Shown here piece by piece: positions 53,069-64,000 of a DNA stretch of 64,000 bases. Within the stretch, counting starts at the first letter, position 1. The number at the start of each line of letters is the position of its first letter. The notes below the pieces were generated by a model. That model did not search any database and was not told the DNA's origin. It saw only the letters and a list, made by a program, of their open reading frames with translations. Made by a program: the position numbers and the translations under genes. This stretch comes from Sambucus nigra. Lineage: Eukaryota > Streptophyta > Magnoliopsida > Dipsacales > Adoxaceae. The stretch spans positions 541,447,137 through 541,511,136 of the forward strand of contig OX422217.1 of assembly GCA_949130495.1 (NCBI GenBank). The letters are read 5' to 3'.

Positions 53069-53600
53069 CATAAAATTTCACATATATTATAAGTAAAGAA
53101 ATAATTATTTCTTTATACTAAAAATTTCCCTTGGTCTGAAGGGCGCTTGTTCCAAACTTTTCTTAGGAACCTTTTTTGTCTTGGAAAAGTAACAGGTTTA
53201 GAGAGGGGGGTAGACCCGCTTCTCCCTATTTTTTGAAAACTGGTCAAGTAAATTTTCTTGAGAACAGAGGTTATGACTTATTCTCTAGGCTATAAATCTG
53301 TATGGAATAATAATAAAAAAATGTACATAATTTTTTTTATTACTATTATTACTTGGAGGATAACCTCCTGTTGGTCTGTCGTGTCTGTAGGGAATTTACT
53401 CAATATACTTTTACTTTGGGGTTGGATATACCCCCAAGTATAATGAGGAACGTTCCTTATATCATGGGTCATCTTCTAATCTAGTAGAGGTTCTACTATA
53501 CTATTAAGAAAGAGAAAACATTAGTCTGGTGTACCTTTTGTTGAGCAATTCTAGGCCTTTTTGTCTATATTCTGGCCGCTTCCACTTTTTTTGAGTTTAA
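53069..53600. other. Unassigned flank of L2
   Basis: AT-rich with no coding or repeat relation seen. It may be old flanking DNA or the far interior of the element whose 5' LTR is L3. Confidence 0.35.
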
Positions 53601-56339
53601 ATGCTTCAGGCGGTTGCTCACGCTAGTTATTAGTCATGGAAAGTTCTCTGTCTGGGATTCTGTCCATCTCGAGATCCTCACTTGGGATATGTACTCCTTT
53701 TGTATCGCCATTTCCACGCCCATCGCCACTACTGTGGTCACCGTTCGAGACTATCTCGTCGCCCCGACGTGTGTTGAAATGCACGTTGAGGCTGTCACTT
53801 TTGAGGATTCCTCATCGCTTTCTGCGACTATCAGTGGCATCTCTTCTCCAGTCATTGTCGATGAGGGTTCCTCACCATTTATGGGTTCCTTGCGCATCAA
53901 TCTTCAAACGCAGATTTCTGTAGTGTAGGATTTGGGATCCAAGTGTTCCTCACTAACCAAAATGTCTAACCAGGGTTCCTTGTGCGCCGCTGTTACTAGG
54001 GCATTTGGCTCACCAATTTCACCATCTGCTATCAGGGTTACGAGGGAGCACGAGTTCCTCGCAATTTCATCATTTGCTGTCAGTGGCACATTTAATCTTG
54101 GGAGTATGGATTCCTTGCAATTTGTAAAATAAATTGGCGAGGGTTCCTCGACATTTGATATGGTGGTGAAGGGTTCCTCGTGCGAGGACTTTTGTATGAG
54201 AGAGGATTCGTCCACAAATTTTCATTTGAGGGATTCCTTGACTAAGCGCGTTGTTACAGGTTCCTCGCCCAAGAGTTAGTATACCAGGGGTTCTTCGCGA
54301 TGGCTCCTCACCGAAGTTTGTGCATGTGGGGAGTTCCTCGTCTCAACCCTTTGAGACTATGGGTTCCTCGACCGTTGGCGTAGTTGCGAGGGGACTTTTA
54401 CCAGTACCTCTGATGGGGGAAATGGGTTCCTCGACCAACATAGGTTTCCTCATACTTCTCCAATCACAAAGGGTCCCTCTTATGAAGCTTCTCACTTGAG
54501 GGTATCTCATCTGGCACTTTGACCCCAAGGGGTTCCTAACTTGTTGTCACGACCACAAGAGGTTCCTCACGACCATCATTAGTCAAGGGTTCTTCGTCGC
54601 TGCCCATTATTAGCGAGACACCGATCAGTCCCTCGCGCGTGACTTCTTGGAATGGCTTCCTCGTCGGGACCATCGTCGGCAGCTGGTAGGTCTAGTAACT
54701 TACGGTTTACTTTGGATGAAGTTATCTCGACCTCATATTTCGTCGAGTGTTCCTCCTCTGGTGGAACTGGGTTTGGAGAAGAGGGTACCTCGCAGTTCTT
54801 TTTAGAGGGGGTGTCTCGACTATTGTAATTTTTCTTGGAGAGAAGGGGTCTCGACCCCTAGTTATTTATTTTAAGAGAAGGGGGTCTCGACGTCCTCGGA
54901 TTCTACATAAATGGGTGTCTCGACTTTTGGAATTTTTCTTAGAGAGAGGGAGTCTCGACCCCTAGTTCTTTATTTCAAGAGGATGGGGTCTTGACATCTT
55001 TAGATTCTACGAAAATGGGTGTCTCGACCCGTGGAGGAATAATGGTCTCGTCTTTGCAGACTACCCATTTAACTAAGGGTCCCTCGCGGGCTGTCCCCGT
55101 ATCCTTGAGTCCCTCGTCAGCAGCGACGTCGGCGGCTGGTGGTTCCTCGCGTGCCATCCTCATAGCTGGGGGTATCTCGACTGTGGGTATCTCGTCGATA
55201 GTTGTACTGGATATCCTTCTCACTTCCAATTTCTCATCGACAGCTTGAGCGCGAGGGGTCCCTCGACGCTGCATAAGATGGACGGGAGTCCTCGCACAGA
55301 GGCCCCTCATCACAATTCAATTTCATAGGACACTCATTCACTGCTTCCATAACCGAGGTCTTATCGACTACTTTAATCATGACTTTGGGTTCCTCGCACG
55401 TTCCTTCAATAGTTAGGGGTTCCTCATTGGTCAATTTAGGATCGAGGGGTTCCTCATCGAAAATTTTCACCGTGAGGTACCCTCGTCTGGACCCTTCTTA
55501 TCTGTGGGTTCCTCGTCTGGAGTTTTGAATATAGGGGGGTCCCTCGTGTGCGGTTGGTTTAGGACTTATAAGTTGATCACTAAACAGATCTTCAACTATG
55601 GGACCCACTGCCAAGGGTCCCTCGTACAAAAGGAGTTTCAACTTGAATGACTAATACTTCTGGGGTTCCGCACTGACTGTGATTATCATGAGGAGTGTGA
55701 TGAAAACCAAGGGTCTCTCGCGACCCACCTTGTTAGTGGGTTCCTCGACGGTTATGCCCCAACTACCTATGGGTTCCTTAACGGCTATGTCCCAAATACC
55801 TCTGGGTTCAAGTGCAACTTTGAGCCCTTACGATGTAAGAGGTTCCTCACACGTTGGTTCTCTTTCCATTGAATTTTAAAAATTTGGGTGGAACATACCC
55901 CTTTGGGCATGGTTTCTCATTCACGTCTTATGGGCAGCGTACTATAACTCCTCACACAAATGAGGACCCTCTCCCTCTGAGAAGAGGAGAGAAACTTCCT
56001 AACCTCCTTCTTAGTAACAAATTTGGAGGGTGATTCCTCGAAACTCCTGGCATTTCCTACTGATGAGCTTGACGATGTCACAACTTGTTCCGATGCCGCC
56101 CTCCGCGGTCGAGCTGAATCTACCAGAATCGTTGTCGGAGCAGCTGCCCCTGCATAGGGGGCTATCGTTGGAGCCGTTGCCGGTGAACTGGTATGTCCTT
56201 ACTGAGGAGAATGTACTCTAGATCTGATCACCACTACATCCTCCTGAGTGGTCTGGTCTTTTTAAGCTCCATTCCTAGATGGAATGTCTTCAAACACTAG
56301 CTTCTTAGAAACATTTAAACCTTCTTTGTCCATGGAAGT
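53601..56339 (-). other. Retroelement interior with dispersed GGGTTCCTCG decamers
   Basis: More than 30 copies of GGGTTCCTCG or GGGTCCCTCG occur at irregular 30-80-bp intervals. A longer unit of about 107 bp (GTCTCGAC..CCCTAGTT..) is present twice at 54810-55020. On the minus strand the decamer gives a recurring Glu-Glu-Pro, and frames of 60-110 codons exist, but stops separate them and no domain was recognised. Near the primer site the minus strand reads MDKEGLNVSKKLVFEDIPSR. By position this would be the 5' leader/gag region of the L3 element; no gag domain can be claimed. Confidence 0.5.
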
Positions 56340-56368
56340 GAGGATACCTCCCCAGCAGAATCGCCAAA
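56340..56368 (-). other. Primer binding site next to L3
   Basis: The minus strand reads TTTGGCGATTCTGCTGGGGA directly after the LTR end TACA. The TGGCGA..TCTGCTGGGG form is the gypsy Tat/Athila/Ogre-type primer site. It fixes the minus orientation of L3 as a 5' LTR. Confidence 0.8.
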
Positions 56369-57414
56369 TGTAGGAGGGTAGTGAGACTGTGGTCTATGAA
56401 TAATTGGAAAGGGTGAGGCGTGACCCACTCCAATGGGCATTTTCTGCATGGTTCTCAAGAACTTCTGGAGCAAATTCTGATGAGACCTTCTCCTTTTGGT
56501 AAAAATGGAGCTCAAGATGGAACTCCCTCCCTGCAAGAAGATGAACTTCCACAACAATAATAATAATTTTCTCAAGAGGAGCTCCTGAGAGTGATGGCTG
56601 TCAGTGGGGAGTGAAAGAACAAGGCACTTAGCACTTAGAGAGAGAAGGGAGAGAATAGTAGAGAGGTTCTAGTGTTATTTTGATAGAGTGACTTTTCTAT
56701 TGAGTTTTTCAATATGTCTTGACCTTGCCCATGGGTCCTATTTATACTTGGGAACTAGGGCTGGGTTGGCACTTTTAGCGCCAAAACTTAGAGGGTTGGT
56801 GAGGGATAAAGTCTGTAGTGTACTATTTGTCCCTACCTGTAAGCAGCTCTTCCTGTCCCCTCTAGCAGATGCCCCCTGGTGCCAACAAAATTTCAAAAGA
56901 AAATATTTCTTCTAATGGAGACAAAATATCTGATTTGCTAAATATCTTTTGAAACGGTAACTTTTGGTACAAACTTTGTAAACTTGAGGGGGGTCTCGAG
57001 GACCACCTCCTCTAAAATCTTTGTAAGCTGGAGGGAGATCTTGAGGACCCGCTTCTATTTTTCTTGAGAGGGGTCTAGATATCCATATCCTTAAATCATT
57101 TTATAAATAGTTCTTTTCTTATGAGCAGCCAGCCCTTTGGCTGCTCACTTCAGTTATGACTGAAAGTGAGGTGTGTGTAGTCTTGAGTGACTTATAGGTC
57201 TTCCTACTAGTATTCTCTCAATCCTATAGTTCTAAGTGGTTGAGCTTTCTCAACATACCTTGTCCCTCATCCGCCAAGCCAAAACTTTCAAGAGATCCCA
57301 ACTGGCCTACTTGAGCCCTACTCGCTCAACTAGGCAACCTGTTGAAGAAAATAAGTGTTAGTACTTCTATTCTTTTTTCATGATGATGGATTGCTTATGG
57401 TAGATACCCCATCA
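56369..57414 (-). repeat. L3: LTR of the Tat/Ogre-like family, bordered by interiors on both sides
   Basis: Collinear with L1 (TGATGGGGTATC ... CTCCTACA on the minus strand; TATA box at 56746-56738). To the left is a primer site, so it is a 5' LTR for the interior at 53601-56339. To the right is the same pre-LTR sequence and 79-bp array that precede L1, so it is also a 3' LTR for 57415-59375. Confidence 0.82.
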
Positions 57415-58944
57415 TCCTAATTTGGTTTTCTGGGAGCTGCGGGGGGAGGACCTTATGGGTCCCTCCTCCCATGTAAGTTTCTGTTATTGAGGAACCCTAG
57501 TGAGGGGTTCCTTCTCAAACATCATTTATGATGTTGAGGAAGCCTTGGGGGGTTCTTTTTAGATGTCATTTCTGCGGGGACCCTTGCGGTGGCCCTTCTC
57601 AACTTAGACTTCTGTAGTGCCCCTTGCGGGGCACTTCTAATATGTCATTTCTCTAGTGACCCTTACAGTGGAACTTCTCAACTTGGACTCTTGGCACTTC
57701 TCGAATGTCATTTCTGTAATGACCCTTACGGTGGCCCTTCTGAACTTGGACTTCTGCAATGGACCTTATAGGGAACTTCTCAGATGTCATTTTTGTAGTG
57801 ACCCTTGCAGTGGCCCTTGTCAACTTGGACTTCTGCAGTGGCCCTTGCGGGGCACTTCTCCAATGTCATTTCTATAGTGACCCTTGCGGTGGGCCTTCTC
57901 AACTTGGACTTTTACAGTGGACCTTGTGGGGCACTTCTCAGATGTCATTTCTACGGTGACCCTTGCGGTGGCCCTTCTCAACTTGGAATTCTACAGTGGC
58001 CCTTTCGGGGAACTTCTCAGATGTCATTTCTAAAATGACCCTTGCGGTGGCCTTTCTCAACTTATACTTTTGCAGTATCCCTTGCGGGGCACTTCTCGAA
58101 TGTTATATCTAGAGTCACCCTTCTCAACTTGGACTTCTGCAGTGGGCCTTGCAGGGCATTTCTCAGATGTCATTTCTATACTGACCCTTGTGGTGGCCCT
58201 TCTCAATTTAGACTTCTGCAGTGGCCCTTATGGGGCACTTCTCGAATGTCATTTCTGCAGTGACCCTTCTCAACTTGGTCTTCTGTACTGGCCCTTGCGA
58301 GGCACTTCTCAGATGTCATTTCTGCGATGACCCTTCTCAACTTGGACTTCTACAGTGGCCCTTGCAGGGCACTTCTCAAATGTCATTTCTCCAGTGACCC
58401 TTGTGATGGCCCTTCTCAACTTGGACATTTACCGTGGCCCTTGCGGGGCACTTATCGAATGTCATTTCTGCAATGACCCTTATAGTGGCCCTTCTCAACT
58501 TGGACTCCTGCAGTGGCCCTTGCGGGGCACTTCTCAGATGTCATTTCTGCAGTGACCCTTGTAGTGGCCCTTCTCAACTTGGACTTCTAGATTGGCCCTT
58601 ACGAGGCATTTCTCAGATGTCATTTCTATGTTGACCCTTGCAGTGACCCTTCTCAACTTGGATTGCTACAGTGGCCCTTGCGAGGCACTTCTCAGATATC
58701 ATTTCTGCAGTGACCCGTGCGATGGCCCTTATCAACTTGGACTTATACAGTAGCCCTTTCAGGGTACTTCTCAGATGTCATTTCTACAGTGACCCTTACG
58801 GTGGCCCTTCTTAACTTGGACTTCTGTAGTCACCCTTGCGGGGAACTTCTCAAATGTCATTTCTACGGTGTAGGGACCCTGGGGGTTCCTTCTCCAATAT
58901 GGCACTTCTGCGGTGGAGGGACCCTGGGGGTTCCCTCAACCTCA
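57415..58944. repeat. 79-bp tandem array (A2)
   Basis: Same unit and period as A1 (for example 58355 to 58434 = 79 bp), about 18 units including shortened ones, and the same opening (TCCTAATTTGGTTTTCTGGG). It ends in two copies of GGGACCCTGGGGGTTCC. It lacks arrays B and C. Confidence 0.93.
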
Positions 58945-59292
58945 GAAAAATTTTTGAAATTATTATTAAATGCAATTATAACTGATCCTAATGGTAAAAA
59001 AAAAAATCTATTGGAATAAACGAAATTAGTAAAAAAGTCCCTCGACGGTCATACAAATTAATCACCAATTTGGAACAACAGTCAGGAGAACATCAAGAAG
59101 GCGTGCCGATAGATCATCAGATTCGCTCACGAAAAGGTAAACGTGTAGTTATTTTTACTGCTAACAAGAATAAGCCGAATATCGATCCTAATACCAAGGA
59201 TACTGATAATCCTGATCAAACAGACGAGGTGGCTTTGATACGCTATTCGCAACAATCGGATTTTCGTCGAGGCATAATCAAAGGTTCTATGC
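58945..59292 (+). pseudogene. ycf1: Plastid DNA insertion: fragment of ycf1 (Tic214)
   Basis: The translation includes KFLKLLLNAIITDPNG, then (after a frame change at an A run near 58996) [59 protein letters not shown] and RGIIKGSM. This is recognisable as an internal part of chloroplast ycf1, whose product is a component of the inner-envelope protein import machinery. The fragment interrupts a sequence that is continuous at 46912-46921 (CCTCATATTTTCTG), so both borders are set within a few bases. It is nuclear plastid DNA (NUPT), 348 bp, without start, stop or promoter, and is not expected to be expressed. Confidence 0.92.
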
Positions 59293-59375
59293 AATTTTCT
59301 GTAAGCTAAAGGGGGGATTTGAGGGACCCTCACCCACAAATTTAGTGGTGAAGCTTAAAACACCCTTCTATAGCA
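59293..59375. other. End of the A2 3' region
   Basis: ATTTTCTGTAAGCTAAAGGG to ACACCCTTCTATA matches 46916-47002. Homology stops near 59375, where the retroelement is truncated. Confidence 0.75.
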
Positions 59376-59668
59376 TCATATACACATGTTTACACCTTAC
59401 TTAATACATCTAAGAATCAACATAATATTTTCCATAAAGATCTCAAGTTTTGAACCCTCAAACTTATTTTACTCTTTCTTGTGTGAGAGTTTAGGAGCAG
59501 TGGATTCCGTTTGCTGATTGACGGAGTCTAGTCTAGGTCAGTGGATACTGAGATGTCGTTGGGATGCATTGTGTGTTGTTGGTGGATACCTATATGGTTG
59601 TGATCGAGGTAAAGGAACGAAGATTTCATCAAGATTGACGGGATTCGATTCATTTGAGTAATTTTATT
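59376..59668 (+). repeat. LTR-end fragment related to element C
   Basis: GTGGATTCCG, GGTGGATACC, GATTCATTTGAGTAA and related words occur in the same order as in the last third of the element C LTR (60470-60700). It looks like the end of a second, older LTR of the same family, into or beside which element C inserted. Confidence 0.5.
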
Positions 59669-61021
59669 TGTTGTCTTATATAAATCTTATAAAGACACAT
59701 TGCCAATTGAGTTAATTTCTATGTATTGGATTAATTCTGGACAAAATATTATGAGTTATAGGTTAGGGTTGGTGTTTTCCCTTCAAGCCTTTAACGTATT
59801 TGGATGAAGATGTAGAGGAAAATCTTTAGAGATTGCATCATCGTGTCGTGTTTCGTGATCGTTTTCATCTTCACATTCCAAGGGTCTCTCAGGTATGAAT
59901 GTGTATTTGAACCTTATAGACTTTATTATTGGGTGTTAGGAATTTATAAACTGTTTTTTAAAATAAATTTTAAAATTTTTGCTAATTCATTAGAACGACT
60001 TGAAATGTCATTTGAACGAGTTTCCATTAGTCGTTAGAACGAGGTTCCTTCATTCGAATGAGATCTGTAACATCGCCTTTTGAGTACGCTCTGGAATGTC
60101 ATTTAAAGTTTTGTTAGAAGTCGTTCGAGCGACTATAGGTACTTTGTTTCAACGAGATGTCAATTCGTTCGAACGAGTAATTATGTTTTCATTTTTTAAA
60201 ATAAATTCGTTCTAATCTTTAATGCCTATACTTTTGCAAACAAAAATCCCTATTAATAGAGATGCGGAATTAGACTTTCAGAGAAGCCTTTTGAGAGTTC
60301 TTTTTGTCAAAAACTCTTCAAAAAACACTCCAAAAATCCAACTTGACACCCAAATAGTTTAGGATCCAAGATTCATCTTATATGTTCTTTAAATATCCTA
60401 TTTTGGGCATCAAGTTTAGTCTCTCCACTTCTTTGTGAGAAATATGTCGTTGTGGTTGACTCCGTATTTACTATTTACAGATGGAGGACTCCGTAGTTTA
60501 TTATCGCGGTGAAGAAGTGGTCGATTCTGTATTATAATCCGTAAATGATTGTTGAGCCTAGATCGGTGGATACCTAGGCGTGTGTGGACTCACACATTAT
60601 GGCACTTACATGGGTGGATTCTTGCGTTGTCATTGTAGAGGAGCGGTTGAAGATTGAAGATGTGTCAAGGCCTGTGGGGATTGATTCATTGAGTAAGTCA
60701 TCTGTCAACTTGTGTAATTCTGTATCATAGTGAATTGGATGGATGGGTTGTCCGAGATTTTTCCCATTATGGGTTTTCCTCGTACATCAGCGTGTTGTGC
60801 GATTGTTTGACTTATTTCATTTGCGTATCACCTAGATGCATGTTTTAGGTTAAAAGGATAAAATTAGGTAAATCGATTTTTCATAACAAATGGTTTAATT
60901 TAGTGAACATGTTTTATTAGGTTTAAGTTTGATCTTTAAAGTTGAAAAATATAAAAAAAAAATAGACTTTTGTTTATTCAAACGATCCCTGCCTAAGCAC
61001 ACACCATATCAGGCCTTCTCA
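59669..61021 (+). repeat. 5' LTR of element C (copia-type)
   Basis: It starts near TGTTGTCTTATATAAATC and ends CAGGCCTTCTCA, just before the primer site. It is the plus-strand relative of the element B LTR: GGATTAATTCTGGACAAAAT, the TCGTTCGAACGAG cluster (60000-60180), and the GGAGGACTCCGTAG and GTGTCAAGGCCTGTGGGGAT blocks all occur in the same order. The start is approximate. Confidence 0.72.
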
Positions 61022-61036
61022 AATTGGTATTAGAGA
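61022..61036 (+). other. Primer binding site of element C
   Basis: AATTGGTATTAGAGA is a mutated copy of the initiator-Met-tRNA site seen intact in element A. Confidence 0.75.
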
Positions 61037-61078
61037 TAGAACACTCAGTTATTGTGTTTTGATCCCATGTTGTGAGGC

Positions 61079-61963
61079 ATGAATTTTACTGGATATGATG
61101 GCATTAGAACCCTAGTGGCTGATGGCTCGAACTACGCATACCAGAAAATGCATATGAAATCAACACTTAAGGTGATAGATGAGCAGGTATGGCAAGCGAT
61201 ATTTAATTGTTGGAATTCACCTAAAACCTTAGTTAGGGAGAATAGGATACCCAAACATGTAGAGTCACGGCATGAGGTTGAGCATAGGTTAGCAAACTAT
61301 AACTCTAGAGGTTTAATTTCTTTATTTTGTTCTATTACCACATAGGAGTTTCGTCAAATAATGATGTGTGAGACATCTAAAGAGGCTTGAGATATGCTCC
61401 AACTCACCCATAAAGGAACTAGTGTTTTAAAAGCTTCTAAACTCCAAAATCTCGCCACTCGATTTGAAACGATTAAGATGTTGGAGAGTGACACATTTGA
61501 TGAGTTTTACGCTAGACTGTCCGATATTGTTCCCTCGTCTTTTAAGTTAGGAGAGAAGATAATAGACGACCTAGTAATTAAAAAAAAATTAAGGTCGTTT
61601 CCTGAAATATTTAATACAACAGTGATGGGTTTGAATTCTACGAAACTTGAAGAGCTTGTAGGTGACTTACAAACTTACGAGATTGACATGTTTTCCTTCG
61701 AGAATGAGAAGAGGAAAAATAAAGGAATAGCTTTGAAATCTCAGAAGGAAGAAACACATATTTCGGATAATGAGTCTAACATCGAGTCTGAAGATATGGC
61801 CATTATTGCAAAGAAATTCAAGAAAATTCTCAAATTTCAAAATCAATCGAAAGATGAAAAAAGGTTTGACAAAAATATGCCTAACAAGTCCGATCACTTC
61901 CTTAAAAATTGCAGTGAGAACTTTAAGAGGGATGATTCAAAAATATGCTATGTTTGTTAGGGT
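61079..61963 (+). pseudogene. copia-type gag of element C
   Basis: The N-terminal part reads DGSNYAYQKMHMKSTLKVID (the usual Trp of YAYWK is Gln here). After a stop the main part (61394-61960) is open for 188 codons: LTHKGTSVLKASKLQNLATR, FDEFYARLSDIVPSSFKLGE, KKLRSFPEIFNTTVMGLNST. This is the UBN2 gag core, followed by a Lys-rich tail. It ends at CYVC then TAG, in the middle of what should be a CCHC zinc knuckle. It is the best-preserved gag of the three copia-type elements. No protease, integrase or reverse transcriptase follows. Confidence 0.88.
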
Positions 61964-63240
61964 TATTTGAGCGTTGTGAGTCAAAAAGGAGGGCAAGAAA
62001 CCAGAGGTATATTTGAGCTTTGTGATATGTTCTCCTATCAATATTATCATCTACATATTTCATGACTATATGGGATTTGTGTATGTAAGAACCGTTGCTC
62101 GTAAGAATATCTATTTTTATTGAAAAAAATATGAGGGTGCATAGTAAAGGGATATGAAAGGCAAAAATCTCCTTTACGGGAATTCCACCCTTGGTATGAG
62201 CCTAATGAAAATATTAAAAACAATAAAAATATAAAAATTTCCAAGGCCAACAAGTTTAGTTTATTTTATTTTCATAAGTGGTAGCTTTAAAAGAATTGAG
62301 AGAAAAGAAAAATATGTTATATATTTTATCTTTTGAGGATGTTATAGTTGACGATCAATGAGTTTACGTAATGAATCCTAGTTATGTTTATTTTTTCATG
62401 GCATCATTGATTTGTAGAATCATCAATATTCTAGGCTTTTGTGAATTTTGTTTATTTATTCATGGAGTTCAATTTACTTGTCACTTGAGTCCAAATCTTA
62501 GTTTATTAAAGTTTTATGGTCAAAGAGAACTCCTTGAATGAATCTAAGTGTTTGGGCCATAATTCATTTGTATCTAGTCCACACCCATGCATTTGATTCC
62601 ACATGTTTAGACACATCGATGTTATGCTAGTGTGTAAAGCTTATGTATTTTGTGTTAATTTTTATAGTCGTTTATACTTATATATATGTGTGTGTCGGTA
62701 TTTCATTGGTATATGTTGCATATGTATATATATGGGATTGATTTTATGTCTTTGTATTTTGCATTTAATCCATATTTGTCATATGCTTTATCTTTGGATT
62801 TTATTTGGCATGCTATATGATCATATTGATATCTCTCATTATGTGTAATGAAATTCCATATCTCATAGTGGTGATATCAAATTGGTATCATACTTCATTG
62901 CTTCTTCATATTGGTATCTTTTTGTATCGATATTGATATTATTTTATAAATGTTTGAATTATTTATGCTTGTATTGCCATGTTGTGTGTCTTTTGCACTT
63001 TATATCATTGCATTATATTATTCTTTCTTATATTCCCTATTGGTGTCATATGTTCACACATTTAGTGGGAGATTTAGTTTATGAGGGATAAATATTTTTT
63101 TGTGTTATTACTTTATCTATTCCTAAACAAAAAAATGAGAGAAATGGAATCTTTCCTTTCATGATTACGATTTCTTTATCTTAGGGGGAGACGTTTTACC
63201 AAGGTTGAGATTATTTTAGAAATTGTTAGAAATTTATTCT
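61964..63240 (+). other. Element C non-coding interior and polypurine tract
   Basis: Aligned in patches with elements A and B (GTATGTAAGAACCGTTGCTC at 62083, the CATTTGTATCTAGTCCACAC block, and TTGGTATC words near 62880-62930). AGGGGGAGA at 63183-63191 is the likely polypurine tract. The 3' LTR expected next is missing or reduced to a few bases (TGTTAGAAATTTATTC at about 63225). The Tyr/Ile/Cys-rich frames here are AT-composition artefacts. Confidence 0.6.
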
Positions 63241-64000
63241 TGTACACACCACATTTTAGGACCTCCTAGGTCTCCCCTTAGGTCCCTAATACCTCCCCAT
63301 TCCACCGTAAACCCTAGGTCGCACTCCGAGTACCAATTTAGAGCCCATCGTAGGCTCATGAGCCCCATTTGACTCTGATCAATTCTATCGTCAGAGCGAA
63401 AGCTCTTTGAATATTCGAAGGGATCTGAATACCCTTTTCTAACGGTCCACCCCGTGTGCAAATAGGCATAACGGTTTAGACCAACATACCATTTTGCTAT
63501 CGAAGATCGATTCGAAGTCCCCCGGGCACTCTCGGGTCCCGATTTGACCCCAATCAACTTCATCGTCAGAGGAAAAGATCTTTGAATATTCTAAGGGCAC
63601 TGAAATCCTTTTCAAAATGTCTGACCCATGCACAAAACAGCATGGCCATTTGGATGAACAATTAGTTTTCCCTCGAAAATCGATCAGAAGGCCACCGGCG
63701 ATCTCGAGCTTCGTTTGACCAAATTCAACTCTTTAGCTCGAACGAGACTGAATGAACCTCTGAAGGAAACTAAATACCCTTTGTAATGGTCCAACCCATG
63801 CGTAATTCTAACCTACAATACGGATGAACGATTTGTTTTACTCCGAGAGGTCCCCGGGCGCTTCCGAGCCCCAGTTGACTAAGATCAACTTTTTGAACCA
63901 AGAAAAAATCTTTGTAATGTCTAAGTAAATCTCCTAATATTTTCAACGGTTCACCTCATACGCGATTCAGACTTACCATGCGGATGAACAATCCGTTTGC
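63241..64000. repeat. Satellite DNA, period about 160-175 bp (runs off the window)
   Basis: A TTTGACTCTGATCAACT-type word recurs at 63371, 63546, 63717 and 63877 (spacings 175, 171 and 160). Each is followed by GTCAGAG..AAAGATCTTTGAATATTC, then a CCATGC block and CGATCGA..GGCC/CCCGGGC. Monomers are quite diverged. The length is in the nucleosomal range typical of plant satellites, and GC content is higher than that of element C. The first unit is partial. Confidence 0.82.

Noticed and set aside
62603..63091. Cys/Tyr/Ile-rich membrane-like small frames
   Set aside because: AT-rich non-coding interior of an LTR element; no conservation with elements A or B at the protein level.

Overview
The window is nuclear DNA of a flowering plant, probably a species with a large, repeat-rich genome. 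No intact host gene was recognised. The evidence is entirely of plant type: CACTA (En/Spm) transposons with tnp2/tnpA-type genes, Ty1/copia-like LTR elements with an initiator-Met-tRNA type primer site, a Ty3/gypsy chromovirus, a Ty3/gypsy Tat-lineage element with a second RNase H, a plastid ycf1 fragment, and a captured plant B3 domain. Nearly every coding region carries stops or frameshifts.

Layout, left to right. 1-828: degenerate copia-type gag remnant (minus strand). 829-3540: truncated CACTA element (CACTA-1). 3893-7448 and 37683-41107: a decayed chromovirus (minus strand) with long LTRs, split inside its integrase gene by a composite LTR element (element B, 7449-37682) flanked by the 5-bp duplication GTATA. 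Element B has LTR U3 ends facing outward on both sides, and a 1.16-kb palindrome at its left end. Three younger elements are nested in it: CACTA-2 (10413-16770, target duplication TAG), a gag-only copia-type element A (18004-23994), and a 10.8-kb Tat-lineage gypsy element (24552-35337, target duplication GAAAC). Related uninterrupted sequence elsewhere in the window supports all three insertion points.

41108-44061 shows no recognisable gene. 44062-59375 is a block of Tat/Ogre-like LTRs (three copies, one inverted) and their 3' regions, which have become minisatellites with periods of 79, 63, 79, 40 and 18 bp. A 348-bp plastid ycf1 fragment sits inside one of these regions. 59376-63240 holds another gag-only copia-type element (C), and 63240-64000 is the start of a 160-175-bp satellite that runs off the window.

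The observations most worth following are: the head-to-head B3-domain capture in CACTA-2; the integrase-type insertion with two U3 ends and a hairpin; and the apparent origin of the 18-bp GC-rich array from the 79-bp retroelement repeat. Element names (A, B, C, CACTA-1, CACTA-2, L1-L3) are local labels only. Nothing could be searched against databases, and all homologies were judged by eye.
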